A stretch of DNA of 64,000 nt from Neospora caninum Liverpool (taxonomy: Eukaryota > Apicomplexa > Conoidasida > Eucoccidiorida > Sarcocystidae): the NCBI RefSeq assembly GCF_000208865.1, contig NC_018391.1:806001-870000 (forward strand). The letters are read 5' to 3'. Below are positions 11,368-22,808 of this stretch, piece by piece. The position numbers and the translations under genes are program-made. Positions within the stretch are counted from its first letter, which is position 1, and each line of letters opens with the position of its first letter. Below the pieces are notes generated by a model that had not been told where the DNA came from, did not search any database, and saw nothing but the letters and a program-made list of their open reading frames with translations.

Positions 11368-14300
11368 TTGTATGTGGGATATGCGGTCATCTGCATAGGA
11401 CGCTAGGTGTGTACACACGTGGAGATACACTTGTGGGGATGCCTGGAGAGAAATAAGTGCCGAGAAAGCGTGCGAGAGAAAGAAACGGGTCTCAGTTTTG
11501 GTCCACGACGTTCCTCTAGCTAACAGATGCACCTGTGCAAGGCTGTTGACAAATACATTGCTGGAGTGCACGGAGACCTACTGGCGTATAGTCACGCATT
11601 TACACGCATATATACGTACCATACATGCACTTGGAAATTCGCATGTCCATACACACATATATATATATATATATATGCATGTGTATGCATATGCGTGGCC
11701 AGGAATGGGTCGGCGGGAAAAGGGAAGCTCCGGCGGAGTACGAGAATGTTTTATGTGGTTTGGCTGTCGCGACTCCTGGCCGCGTTTCTCTCTCAGGTCT
11801 GTACGAAGGCCTGCCCTGACGCCTTCTCTGCGCGGCGGGAGAAAGGCGCCTGTTCGTCGGACGCAGAATCCGCTGGGCTGTGCAGCTGGTACAGCTCAGG
11901 ACCGGCTGCGCTCCTGCTTCGACGTTACTGTCTCTTTGTGGGCGCCGATGGGAAGGCCAAGGACCACGGCCTCCTCTCGTCGTGGATTCGCTGGGTTGCC
12001 GACATCGACATCGCCTGGCCTTTGGTACGCGTGGAGCACGCGCATGGCGCAGCGCTCGCAACTTTGTGCCCGTCGAAAACCCCATTGAGAAACAGAGAAA
12101 CAGAGGGAGAGAGAGATCGAGGGAGAGAGGGAAAGCGAGTGGGAGAGACAGAGGGAGGGAGAGAGCGGGATAGCAAGTGGGAGAGGCAGGGAGAGAGATC
12201 TAGGGAGAGCGACTTTTAGGGACAGAACGCGCATGTGCTTGCAAGGTGGGATTTGGTGCCGCCGGAAAAGCTCTGGGCTTTAGCTTCTCCAGAGAGTCTC
12301 TCGAAATGCTTTTGCATCGACATTCATACAGTAATAGATACATAACGTACGTGAATGGATGTAACTTTGTAATATATATAATGTACATGTGCGTATGTGT
12401 TTCGGTGTGTGGATGTGTCCTCACGTCTATTTTTTCGTAGATCGTTTTGTGCCTTGGTTTTGTGCACGTGAGATCTGCGTCTTTGCTGTGGACGTTTTGA
12501 TGTTCTACTTTGCAGGTAGTCGTGGCGCCGACCGCTGCACTCCTCCTCGGCTATCTCTTCTTGTGGCTGCTTCAAAAGGCTGCGCATGCCGTGGTTGCCG
12601 GTCTTGTTCTCCTCCTTGAAATTCTTCTCCTTGGCGCCGCCTACGAGTTCTATTGCGCCTACGCGGCCTCCAGGAGCCTGTCCTCGTACACGCATCCCTT
12701 TGATCGGTCGTATCCGGTGGAAAGTGCATTCGTCTCTCAGTCCACTCACGCTGCCAACCCTGTCTCTTCTTCTCTTTCTTCGTCTGTGACGAAGTCTGTT
12801 TTGGTGGCGTTCCCGCTGACTGTCGGCTCTGGGGCGGGGAACCTTGCGTTGGTGTGTCTGTGTTGCGTCGCGGCGCTTCTGATTGCTTTCTTCTCCGTTT
12901 TCTTCCGGAGAGAACTGCAAGTCTCCACTTCGGTCCTGACGGCCTCTGCGATGCTCCTCCAGCAAGCGCCGCGGAAGTTCCTTCTCCTCCTTCCTCTCGC
13001 TGCAGCAGCCGCCCTCGCCTCCCACGGGGCTCTCGTTGTCGCAGCTGTCTCGCATCTCTTGGCGCTTGGTCAGGCTCGGGGAAAAACGGAGAGAAAAAGA
13101 AAAAAAGGGACGCGACACGCGAGCGGCGGGAAGACACACAAGCGACGGCATAGAGCTCGAAAGAAAGAAACATGAGCGAGAGCAAAGGGGGGGGGGCGGG
13201 GAACAGAGACAAAGAGAAAGAACACTGGGGAGAGAGAAACACATTCCAAAACCAACAAAAGCGGCTTCCGTGGAGACATGTCAGTTCACATTAATCGTTC
13301 TTCTGTCGGATTCTATTTTTTTCGCGGTGTAGAAGCCGGTGCGTGCCGTGTTCAGGTGGAAGGCGCGAGAGTTGGTTTTCGAGCTCTTTCGGTGTCGCTG
13401 GAGCGGACGGGTTTTCAGTGTGGATTTGCTCGCAATTCCATCGCTTCGCTTTCCACGCGTCTCCAAAGTTGTTTCGGAGTTTTTTCTCGCAGGCCCCATT
13501 CCAATGCTGCCAATCAGCGCATGCATTCCGACCCTCAGTCCCTGGGTGAGACTGCCGCTGCTGTCTGGGTCGTCGATTGCGTTGCTCCTCTCTCTCCTTT
13601 TTGTCGCCCTGTGGACGGGAGGATTCTTGAATGCCGTCTCCAGGATGGTTGTCGCCTACTATGCTTCAGCCTGGTATTTCATGCCTCGGCACATGCACGG
13701 TAGGACAACCCCGCAAGCGCGTAAACCAATACGCACATAGAGTTACCCATACACAAATATCTGTATTGATATATAGATTTAGATTTAGGTGGATGCGTAT
13801 GTCCTGGTGGCTAGATGGGTCTATCGATACAAACAAAAGAGGAGACGAGCAAGGACGTCTACATGGACCCTGGTGGTTCGTGGCAGACCTACAGAGCCTT
13901 CTAAAGATGCCAAAGCCTATAGGTATACGATATATATATATATATATATGTAGTTATACATATAGGAATATATGTAAATGTAGATGTATATGTGGACAGC
14001 GACATCGTCTATGGACGTGAATCTGCTTCGAGGGACGTCGTGCAGGTGGCTGCGAGCACCCTGCTTCTTCAAACACATGCCTACGCATGCATACAGCACA
14101 GGCATATATATACATAAACATACACATATATACATGTATTTGTTTCTATATGCGTATGCGTGTATTGGGGGCATGTAAGTTTGGAGGCGGAAATGGTAAT
14201 TTGACGGGCGTTTTGTCGCGTGGAGCAGATCGGCGAGAAAGTTTGAAGGCGAAGGCGGTGGAGGCTGCCAAGGTCGTTTTTTCCTATCACCTCGGCTCGG

Positions 14301-14528
14301 CCGCTCTTGGCGGCCTTATTCTCTCCTGTAGGTCTCGTCCAGAAATCCATCTTCTCTTCCTTTTTCCCGCTCCGCTCTGTCTCTACTGAATCCGTCGCTG
14401 TCGACATACACACACCCAAATAAATAAACACACGCATATATTAATAGGTGTAAGGCCGTGTGTGTCTGGGAGACTTGTAGATCTCCTTGGCTGAATCTAT
14501 ATGTGCATTTCCTCTTTCTCTCTCTCTT

Positions 14529-14560
<32 letters not shown>

Positions 14561-17108
14561 TGCATACAGACATAAACATAGATCTTCAGGGTCTCGTCTG
14601 TGGGTCTGTTTATTTCAATATAACCCTGGTAGCTCCTTGTACCTGGCAGAGAGCAGCGCCTTGGCGTGACGCCTCGGGTTTTCTTTTGAGTGTCTTCAAC
14701 ACGAAGGTGGAATTTTTTTTTCTGGCAGCCTCGCTGCCGCGTTCGTTTTTGTTTCGTGTCCTTTTTGCGACATCTCCTTCATGCTCCTACCCCCGATCGT
14801 CTGCTTTTTCTGGTTCCACTTCTTGGCTGCGAATCCTGTTCTGACCTTCTCGCCGATGTGGATGTTTCTCACCTCTGAGCGCATTTTTTTCTTCCGCATG
14901 CGCATGCACATGCGCAGCTGTGCAGATGCTGAAACTCCTGTTTGGCTGGGCGCGGTACCGAGCAGTGCGCCGCAATCAGTCGGCCTTTAAGCGGTGAGAA
15001 AACAGTTCTCTTTCCGCGTGGTGTGCTAGAGAGCTGTCGTTTTTTTCGGCAATGTCGACACGGAAACTCTCTGCTCTCTGGCTTCTGGTAGTCTCTGCAT
15101 GTTTTTCTTTCAGATGCCTGTCTGTCGTTGCAGACATATACATTCACATGCAAGTATCTCTAGACATGCTTCTGTGGAAAGATCTAGAGTTGTGCCTGTG
15201 TATGTGCGTGCATGCATATTCCCATCCATCTGCCTCTACTATGCAAACATTTATGAACCCTTCCCTTTCTGTCGACCTAGGTAGCTTCTTAGGTTTTTCT
15301 ATATTTCTACGTCGTTCTACCAAGGTATCTATGTCTACAATTCAATATCTACGTCATGTGAGAAGAGAGAGAAGTGCGCTTCATTTTGCATTCTGTGTGA
15401 TTTGTGGTTTCCAGGGTTGTGTATCGCCTATCGAACTGCGTGGCGTGTCTGTACACTCCATTCAAGTTTGTTACCCCGACAGCCTTCATCTTCGTCGCCC
15501 TTCTTGGCCAGCCTCTTCTGCAGGCTTCGTGGACGGCGATTGCGACGTTAACGAGGTCTGAAAAGTCCCCTTGAATCCCCGTTTTTGCGTTTTCGTTTGC
15601 CGATATACACCCATAAACTCGCGAGTTGAAGTAGGCACAATGCGCGGCAGGTGGAAAGGCAGAAACAAACTGAAGGAGCAAAGTTATCTCGAAAAATGAC
15701 AGAAACTCGACCTGCCATTGCGTCTGTAGTCCGTCGCCCTTGCGGAGAGGATGAATCTGTTTAGAGAGGGGTCGTGCCTGGGGAAGAGCGAAAGACAGAG
15801 GGGCCGGAAGAATATTCAGTCCAGAAAAGCTGCCACGCACAGCGCAGTCACTTGCAGTGGGGTGTACGTACAGCCAAACATGTGGAAAGATGACGTGTGT
15901 CCCTCTCCTCTCTTTCTCCCGCCGTGTGCGTCACTTGCCGCTTAGTCATTCTGCCTGTTTCGTGGCTGGGGGGGGGGGGGGGTTGGGGGGGAGGCTGCGG
16001 AGCAGAAGGTGCGCTTCCCGTCTGCGCGTGTTGTTCGGCTGTCCTCGTTCTCGCTACCTTCTCAACTCTTTCGCTCTAACGGATGCTCATGCGATGTCAT
16101 TTCCTCTTCAGAAATCCCGTTGCCACCGCGTTCGTGTGGCAGATCGGCTGGCTTCTGCAGCTTGTTGGCCAACTCTCGATCTCAATTTGCGTCGCCTGGT
16201 GTACATACACCCTGCTGCCGGTAAGGATCTGACACCGCCGCGAGCGGGACACACCGCGCCTCCCGCCCGCCGGGAAGGCATTCTGCAGGAGGCTCTGGCT
16301 TTGCATTTTCCACGGGCAAGCGATTTCTTCGTGCCAGGAAAGGCGCCTTCCGTTTGTGGGGATACACCTTCGGCCTTTCGGCTGGAGGTGCTCAGAGAGA
16401 CAGCACGTGGCAGCTGTACGTACACTAGAATGTCCTTTCGGGTGACGACGCCGCAAAATAACTGTTTTTCGCGTACAAACGTTCGTCACACACCTGGGCA
16501 GTGTTGGTGCATGCACGGATACCTATTCCGTGTCTCCCATTTTGCTGGATGACGCACAAATGCACATGCGTCTCACCTGCAGTCTTTGTATGACTCCGTG
16601 CCTTCTTTTCAAGTCTGCCGTCCTTGTCGTTTCCGCGAGCGCTGTCGTTTTCTGTTTATGTCGTTTTTCGCCTCCAGACTTATTTTCCTGTCCTGTACCC
16701 GCCGTTCTCTGCTCCTCATTCGCTCGTGTCTGCCTTTTTTCCATCTTTCCTCTCTCTGGTCTTGCGGCCGCATTTCTTTCAGATGTTTCCGAGCACCTAC
16801 AGCCAATTGTCGTCGCTCGGAGCTCCAGTCGTCCTCTCCTTCATCTTGTCGCTCTACGTGGCGAGCGTCTGCGTGCATGTTTTTGGTTTAGCCGCCGATA
16901 CGCTGCTGCAGGTAACGCTTTCGGGTGCATCATATACAGATGCGTGGATGCACGCACATCGCCACATAAGGCCCTCGTCTCATATATATATATATATATA
17001 TATATATGCGTATATACGTGCGTATATCCGTCAGCCGTACATATGCATCTATTTCCAAACATATATACGTACGTAAGCATGCATTCAAATCCCTCCACAC
17101 ATTCCTCA

Positions 17109-17155
<47 letters not shown>

Positions 17156-17389
17156 GCCTCTAGTCTTCACACATAGATATCTCCAGAGACGTGTATTATA
17201 TGCAGCGGAGGTGTGTGCTGAATAGGTTGTTGAAGATTTTCGTTTGTTTTTCAGGCGTTTTTGGCAGATCGGGAGATGTCTCTCCAAGATGGAAAATTTA
17301 CAGCGGAACACGCGCCGGCGTCCCTCCGGACTCTGGATCGATACATGCTTCGGAATCGCGCTTCTCAAGGGCGCATGCGTCGCGTTTAA
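9399..17389 (+). CDS. Choline-transporter-like (CTL/SLC44 family) membrane protein
   Basis: Eleven exons with matching phases: 9399-10224, 10692-11275, 11797-12024, 12516-13068, 13493-13699, 14229-14327, 14918-14993, 15415-15555, 16112-16220, 16783-16911, 17255-17389. The sum is 3087 nt, or 1028 residues plus a TAA stop. The start ATG is in AAAATGCC context after a CT-rich leader. About 390 N-terminal residues are Ser/Arg-rich and lie before the first membrane segment (DLFFLVLLLLAWF). The CTL hallmark GIDWKGRTCG, then PLVYWP, follows near residue 430. Later exons carry the family core: WTGGFLNAVSRMVVAYYASAWYF, FSYHLGSAALGGLI, the Cys/Pro region ending YTPFKFVTPTAF, and a C-terminal LADREM. 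Family members move choline or related amines across plasma or internal membranes, or support phospholipid synthesis; the substrate here is not shown by sequence. The N-terminal extension is much longer than in animal CTL proteins (around 650-700 residues in total). Family assignment is strong; the exon 7 acceptor was chosen because it restores family sequence. Confidence 0.9.
11336..11365. repeat. (TA)n microsatellite in CTL intron 2
   Basis: A run of about 15 TA dinucleotides in the intron between exons 2 and 3. Similar runs are in several other CTL introns, at about 13930-13949, 14535-14562, 16980-17006 and 17112-17153. Confidence 0.9.
12075..12220 (+). repeat. GA-rich purine tract in CTL intron 3
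   Basis: The sense strand is almost pure purine, built on repeats like GGGAGAGAGAG and GAGACAGAGGG. It lies about 50 bp after the exon 3 donor and 300 bp before the exon 4 acceptor. It is simple sequence, not coding. Confidence 0.75.
15968..15991 (+). repeat. G15-TT-G7 tract in CTL intron 8
   Basis: A run of 15 G, two T and 7 G on the sense strand, about 120 bp before the exon 9 acceptor at 16111. A shorter G10 run lies at about 13187-13196 in intron 4. Such runs can form G-quadruplexes in the pre-mRNA. Confidence 0.8.
17112..17153. repeat. (TA)n microsatellite in CTL intron 10
   Basis: About 20 uninterrupted AT units, 100 bp before the last CTL acceptor. A second run lies at 16980-17006 in the same intron. 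Confidence 0.95.
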
Positions 17390-20072
17390 TTTTTTTCGAA
17401 AGGCAGCATCGCTCTTTTCCAGTGCGTGATTGTCGTCTTTTTTGCACAAGTGGATTATCTCTCTCTCTTCGGAGGTTGCGTGTGCGGGGGACTCGAGGAT
17501 CAGAGGCAGCGCTTCCACGCGGAGGCTTCGTCTCTGCCTTTTTTGGAAAACGCGCGCACACGCAAGCAGGCATCTGTCCATTTTCAAACACACGGGAGTG
17601 TGGATCGGTATTCCCAGTCGCCCAGAAATGAGATGTGCGGGCGCGTTCTGTCCCCTGGCGAAAGGGGACACGCTACATCTAATAGCAATGGAAATGCAGT
17701 GGTCTCTCGAGTAGCTGAAGTAGCCATCGTCAATGTGAAAGAAGTGGATGAAGAAGATTGCATGATGTGTTTTTTCCGCGGGCGGGTGTTTTCACTCGAA
17801 AAAGGTTATCCATGCGTGGCATGGGGTGGGGCACCGGGGGAGGCAGCTTCTTCGGTATTCGTGAATCTTCCTGTAGTTTCGAGGAGATTAGAAGCCTCCT
17901 CGTTCACGCACTGGAAGAAAGACCTTCAAAACCAATGCGGCCCGCGAGGGAAACCAGCAGCCTCTGCGCTGCAACTACTTTCTGCTTCGAGACACGTGCG
18001 TGGCAGGCGAGATTTTCCACCTTCAAACGAAGGGAAGTCGCGAAAAGCAGCGTTTTCTCTCTCTGCTTTTTTCCGTCCCTATCTGTCTCTGTCTATCCAA
18101 ACCTATATATATATATATATATATATATATCAAGTAACACCACACTCACGCGAAGCGGTGCATACACTTAGGTTGCCTGTCACATTGCGGCCTGTTCACT
18201 GAAGCGCCTTTTCTCAAGCACATGTGTCTCGGCGATTCTTCGAGCGTCGCACACACGTCGGGTTCTTCCGAAACAGGAGCCTGCGTGTCCAAGCAGCGTC
18301 AGCGAAAAAACAGTCACGAGAGAATCTTCCTCGAAAACCGGCCCCGTCGTTTCACACTAGCGCACCTTCTGCCACAGAGTTGCGCTTCCTTTCCTCTTGT
18401 GTCCAGCGTATATTTGAAAAACAAACATTTGTACACAATCTGTACGAATATCACATTCACTTTGGTAGTCTCCATCCTGATGTTAGTGTGTACGGAAACC
18501 TTCTTAATCTAGGTTATTATCTGAGATTCGAGCGTTACATACCCGAATGTTGATTCGTCAACAATTTACGACTCGAAATGTAGTCAGTGGATGGGTTATT
18601 ATTTGGGTTCCTCTGAGCCGTTGGGCGAGCCGTCGGCAGGCATCGCTATAGCGCTTCAAGATACAGAAGCATCTGGTGCATTTTCACGCGTTAAACTTCC
18701 CGCATATAAGAAGCCGCGGGACGGGAAAGTAGAGTGTTGCCGTTACGCGTTTTCTGTGTAGGCCTGTGAGACACGGGGAAACAGCGGAACACGATTTTAG
18801 ACTTGCGCTTTTGCACCGCAGACGACAGTGAGATCCGCGAATGCGCGGCAGCGCGTCTGTGAGATCCCAACGGGACTGGGAGCCTCTTGGAACCAAGCGG
18901 AGAGTCCAACGAGAGAGCGACGCTTGGCGTTTTCCGATACCCGAGTCAACAAAAAGTCTTGGCCTCAGCCACCTCGATCTGCCTGCAACCGCGTTGGACA
19001 GCCAAAAAGCGCTGAGAGAGCCTCGACAAAAAGAAGAACGGCGAGTCGAGAGAGGGAAGCCTGGGAGGCAACTTTTGCACGGGCAGAAGCAGAAGTTCCG
19101 TTCCGGTTTCACGGGGAGGAGAATTTTCAGACCCGGGCGGCGCAGCTGCGATTCGGTCAACGCAGAGGCGCGTCTTTTCTCGCGAGGGAGACTGTTGTTT
19201 CGCCGAGAGGGACCAGATAACGAGGGCTTCTCGGCCCCAAACTGACACTTCTCCGATCTCAGCGCCTCTCTGCTGGGGAATTACCAAAGAGACGTTTCTC
19301 GCGGTTTTTTTCTGGCGGAAGGCAGCGCAAAAGACAAGACAGGGTGTGCGCTGGATTTGACCCGGCGCTTTTTCGAAACGCGTGCGCTTCTTCCGTGGTG
19401 AAAACCCGGAATTCAGAGCCCGCGGGAAAAGCCCCGAATGTCAGGTGTATGTACACTCGAGAAGCCGTCCAAAACGGTCGAGTGGCTGTTTCCGTTTTTC
19501 CTTTTTTTCTCCGGGGTGAAGCGAAAAGGCGAGAGAGTGTGCACACGCTGGTGTGTGTGCTGCACGAAGGCAGTTTCCCTCCTGTCTGTCTTCTCTCTCT
19601 TACTAATTTGTGTCTTCCCTCTCAAAGTCGAGCGTCCTTCTCTTCGCCCTCGCCGACTCAAGAACGTAGCCCTTTCTCTCAAAGTTCTCCGGTTTCCCAC
19701 TCTCTTCGCCTTCTGTTTATTTCCCCGCTACGCGCTCTGGCTCTGCCTCTCCACCTCTGTGTCTCCGGCTCTGTCTCTTCGGCCGTTTCCACAATCACGA
19801 CTGCCTTTTTTCGTCTTCCTCGTCCGTCACTTGTCTTGGTTTTCTCTGAGGAATCGTCGTTTCCCTCTGTTTGTTCCTCCCTGCTCTCTGCGGCCTTCTC
19901 CGTCGTTCTGTCTCCTCTGCACCCTGCTCGGCCTCACATCTGTCTCCTCTCTGTCTCCCGCTGCGTCCAAAGTACAAGTTCGACTTGACACACACACACA
20001 CGATCCCGCGCGCGTTTTTCAGTTTCTTTCTCTTTCTCGAATTCTTCGCCGTCTTCCTTCCTCGCTTCTAGA
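17390..20072. other. Intergenic region between CTL and RFC5
   Basis: The left part is the probable CTL 3' UTR. An open frame at 17426-18202 (+) has no family resemblance and runs into a (TA)n tract at 18104-18131. The middle carries a mitochondrial cob fragment (separate entry). From about 19500 to 20072 the + strand is CT-rich, with a short (CA)n run near 19990-20000; this looks like the RFC5 promoter and leader. Confidence 0.6.
18503..18609 (+). pseudogene. Nuclear copy of mitochondrial cytochrome b fragment (NUMT)
   Basis: From 18514 one frame reads LLSEIRAL then RMLIRQQF and RNVVSGWVIIWV, which matches the C-terminal part of apicomplexan cytochrome b. Just upstream the bases still encode the preceding NLG, but one base is missing at about 18513, so the frame is broken. 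There is no start, and the block ends abruptly near 18609. Local composition is AT-rich compared with the flanks. Sarcocystid nuclear genomes are known to hold many short mitochondrial insertions. The AT-rich flank at about 18410-18502 may also be organellar, but I do not recognise it. Confidence 0.8.
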
Positions 20073-22777
20073 ATGGCGCAAACCGAAGGTGTTACCAACT
20101 CAGACTCCCCGAGATCCGCCGAGGCCTCGGAGAGGCCAGCAAGCAAGTTGCCGCCTCATGGGCTTTCAGAGCGGGCTCTACCTTGGGTAAAGATATTTCC
20201 TCGCTTCTCTTGTCTTCTTTTTCGGGCGTTGTGTCTTCTCAATTCTCTCCCGCCTCTCTCCTCTCCCGACCCTCGCTCTGTCCGCTCCCTCTCCTCTGCG
20301 TCTCTATTTGTGTGTCTGCTTCCTGCTACCTCTTCCCTCTTTCTGTCTTTCTTTGGAATCTTTGGTGGTGTGCTTCTGTCTCGCGATTTCTTCTCTCTTC
20401 TCTTCAGAGAAGAGGAGTTCGCGTTTTCCTCCTCCAGAGAGAGCAACTGCATTTCTGAGCGTCTCCTCCGGCTATGTTCGAGCTTCCTATCTCGACGAGA
20501 TCGGCGGCGTTTCTCCTCGGCCGAAATCGAATCATTTACACAACCACAACATCTCTTTCTGCGCTCTCTTCTCAGGTGGAGAAGTACCGTCCTGAGCGTC
20601 TCGACGACGTCTTGGCACATGATGACATCATCCGAACAAGTAAAAAGAGAAAGAAAACGCCTCTTCCTCTGTCATTTTTACCTGCCGCCCGAGCCTCTCC
20701 TCTTTAGCCTTGCCTGCTTCTCTGCCTCTCCGCTTGCCTCATCTGTTTTTTTTCTCTTCGCTTTGAAATTCCTGTTTTTTCCCGCCGTGAGTGACCATGA
20801 TCTCTGTGAGTATCGCTGCGACAGGGATCTCGGTGAGCCTCTTATGGGAAGGGACAAACCGCATGCTCTCCTGTTCTTTTCCTTCTTTCTTGCTCTCTCT
20901 GTCTCGCGTTGCGTCTTTTTTGCATCTCTTTCTCGCCGTCTGATGAAAATAAGACGGGTACATGACTGAAATTTCAAGGTCACCGTGCGTCACGCGGCTG
21001 CGTGTGGACTGTCTCCTCAGTTCGCCATTATGTGGAGAAAGGCCAGCTGCCGCATCTTCTCTTTCATGGACCTCCTGGTAAACTCTCAAAAAACAGAATT
21101 TCGCACTGAAACAAATGCCATCCATAACCCCCGAATGGCTCTCAATTTTCACATATATATACATATATATATATATATGTAAATATGAACGTATGCGTCT
21201 GTATAAATTTGAAATTATATGCGCATGCGGAATACATAAATCGTCTAGAAGTGCACGTGTTCGAACAGGGGTGAAGAGAGAAAGATGTAACTCGGTACGG
21301 AAAGGCATATATGCGCACATGCAATACATCTACATCCATATATAGATATATATCATGGATATAAGTGTGTACTGCTAATTTCTGCTCATCCTCAAGAATA
21401 GACGTAAATCTCGTGAGTCTGCGCCGCGTGGTTGATGACGACACCGGAGTGAAACTCTGCAGTTCTTTAGGAACCTGGCGACCTTTTGGTCTTTCTCATT
21501 TTGTCAAAAGTGCAAATTCCGCTCCCCTCCGCGCATCAAGATGTTGAAAGCTGCTCGAGAGGCTCTACGGTTTTAGGGTTTGTCGCCGACAGCTTTTCGC
21601 CACCTTGCTGTGTGTGCTGAGCGTTCGCAACGAAGCGTTTGCACACGAATGAGCGAATCGGGAAACGGGCAATTGCAGGAACTTTGGAAGTTCTCGTGAC
21701 AGCGAGAAGATCAGGAGATTTGGCTGTTCCTTCGCTTCCAAGAAAGTGGCGTCGCCCGGGCGCGGTGTAGAGTATACGCAGGAGACCTGTCTGTACTCTC
21801 TGGAGGAAGAGAATTTTTTTCAAAGCACATGCGTGCCGTGGACGTTTCGTGTTTTCTCTGTCCTTCGTGCCTTCTGCTCAGGAACAGGGAAAACGTCGAC
21901 TATCTTGGCGGTGGCGAAAGAATTCTACGGCAGCGCTGTTCGAACGCACGTGCTCGAGGTAGCATTTGTTTCCACGTTTTGATTCCTCTATTCACATAGA
22001 AGTCTAGCGTAGATTCACAGATGTATAGAAACGCATTCACCAACGCGTGCGTTGCTTCATATATATGTATAGATAGATACATGTATTTGTGTGGATATGT
22101 TTACGTATATTTCGGTTCATACATGTATACATAGGTTGGTGGGGTTATAGCTATTGTGGATGTGTGGGTGTATGGGTGTATCTATACACACGTACAGATC
22201 TTTTTTTTAGAGAGATATATATGCGTGAATTCGTAGAGAGTTTTGACGCTCTCGTAAGCGCAGGCGCTTCCATACTTGCAGATTCTTCTAATACATGTAG
22301 CTATTTGGAAGTGCACCTGCTGCTACCCACCGCAGATTCGTTGATATAGATGTACATACGTGTACACGCATAGATTTGTGTATGCATATCTCGTTTCCCC
22401 TTTCCATTCGTCTTTCTCGTCCCCATCTGCCGACTCGCTGGCGTATCGTCCTGCAAACGCTCGCTGCCGCTCTGAACGGTCTCTTGTTCTTTTTTCTTTT
22501 TGATCAGCTCAATGCTTCGGACGATCGTGGCATCAACACCGTGCGCGAGCAAATCAAAACTTTTGCGGAGACGTCCTCCACGTCCTTCCAGTGAGTGGCG
22601 ACTCGGTTACTTTCTCTTTTCCTCCCTCCCAGAAAATCGGTCTCCTCCGTGTCTTCCTAGGCGGCGCTGTCGCTCTCTCCTGTCTCTTGAAACTGTTTTC
22701 CTGATTCGAGACGTAGGATGCTCCTCTAATGCACATGCACACCACATAAACCATTTACAAACCGACAAAAGGATACT

Positions 22778-22808
<31 letters not shown>

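Noticed and set aside
17426..18202. 258-codon plus-strand frame just after the CTL stop
   Set aside because: It lies in the probable 3' UTR, runs into a (TA)n tract and resembles nothing.
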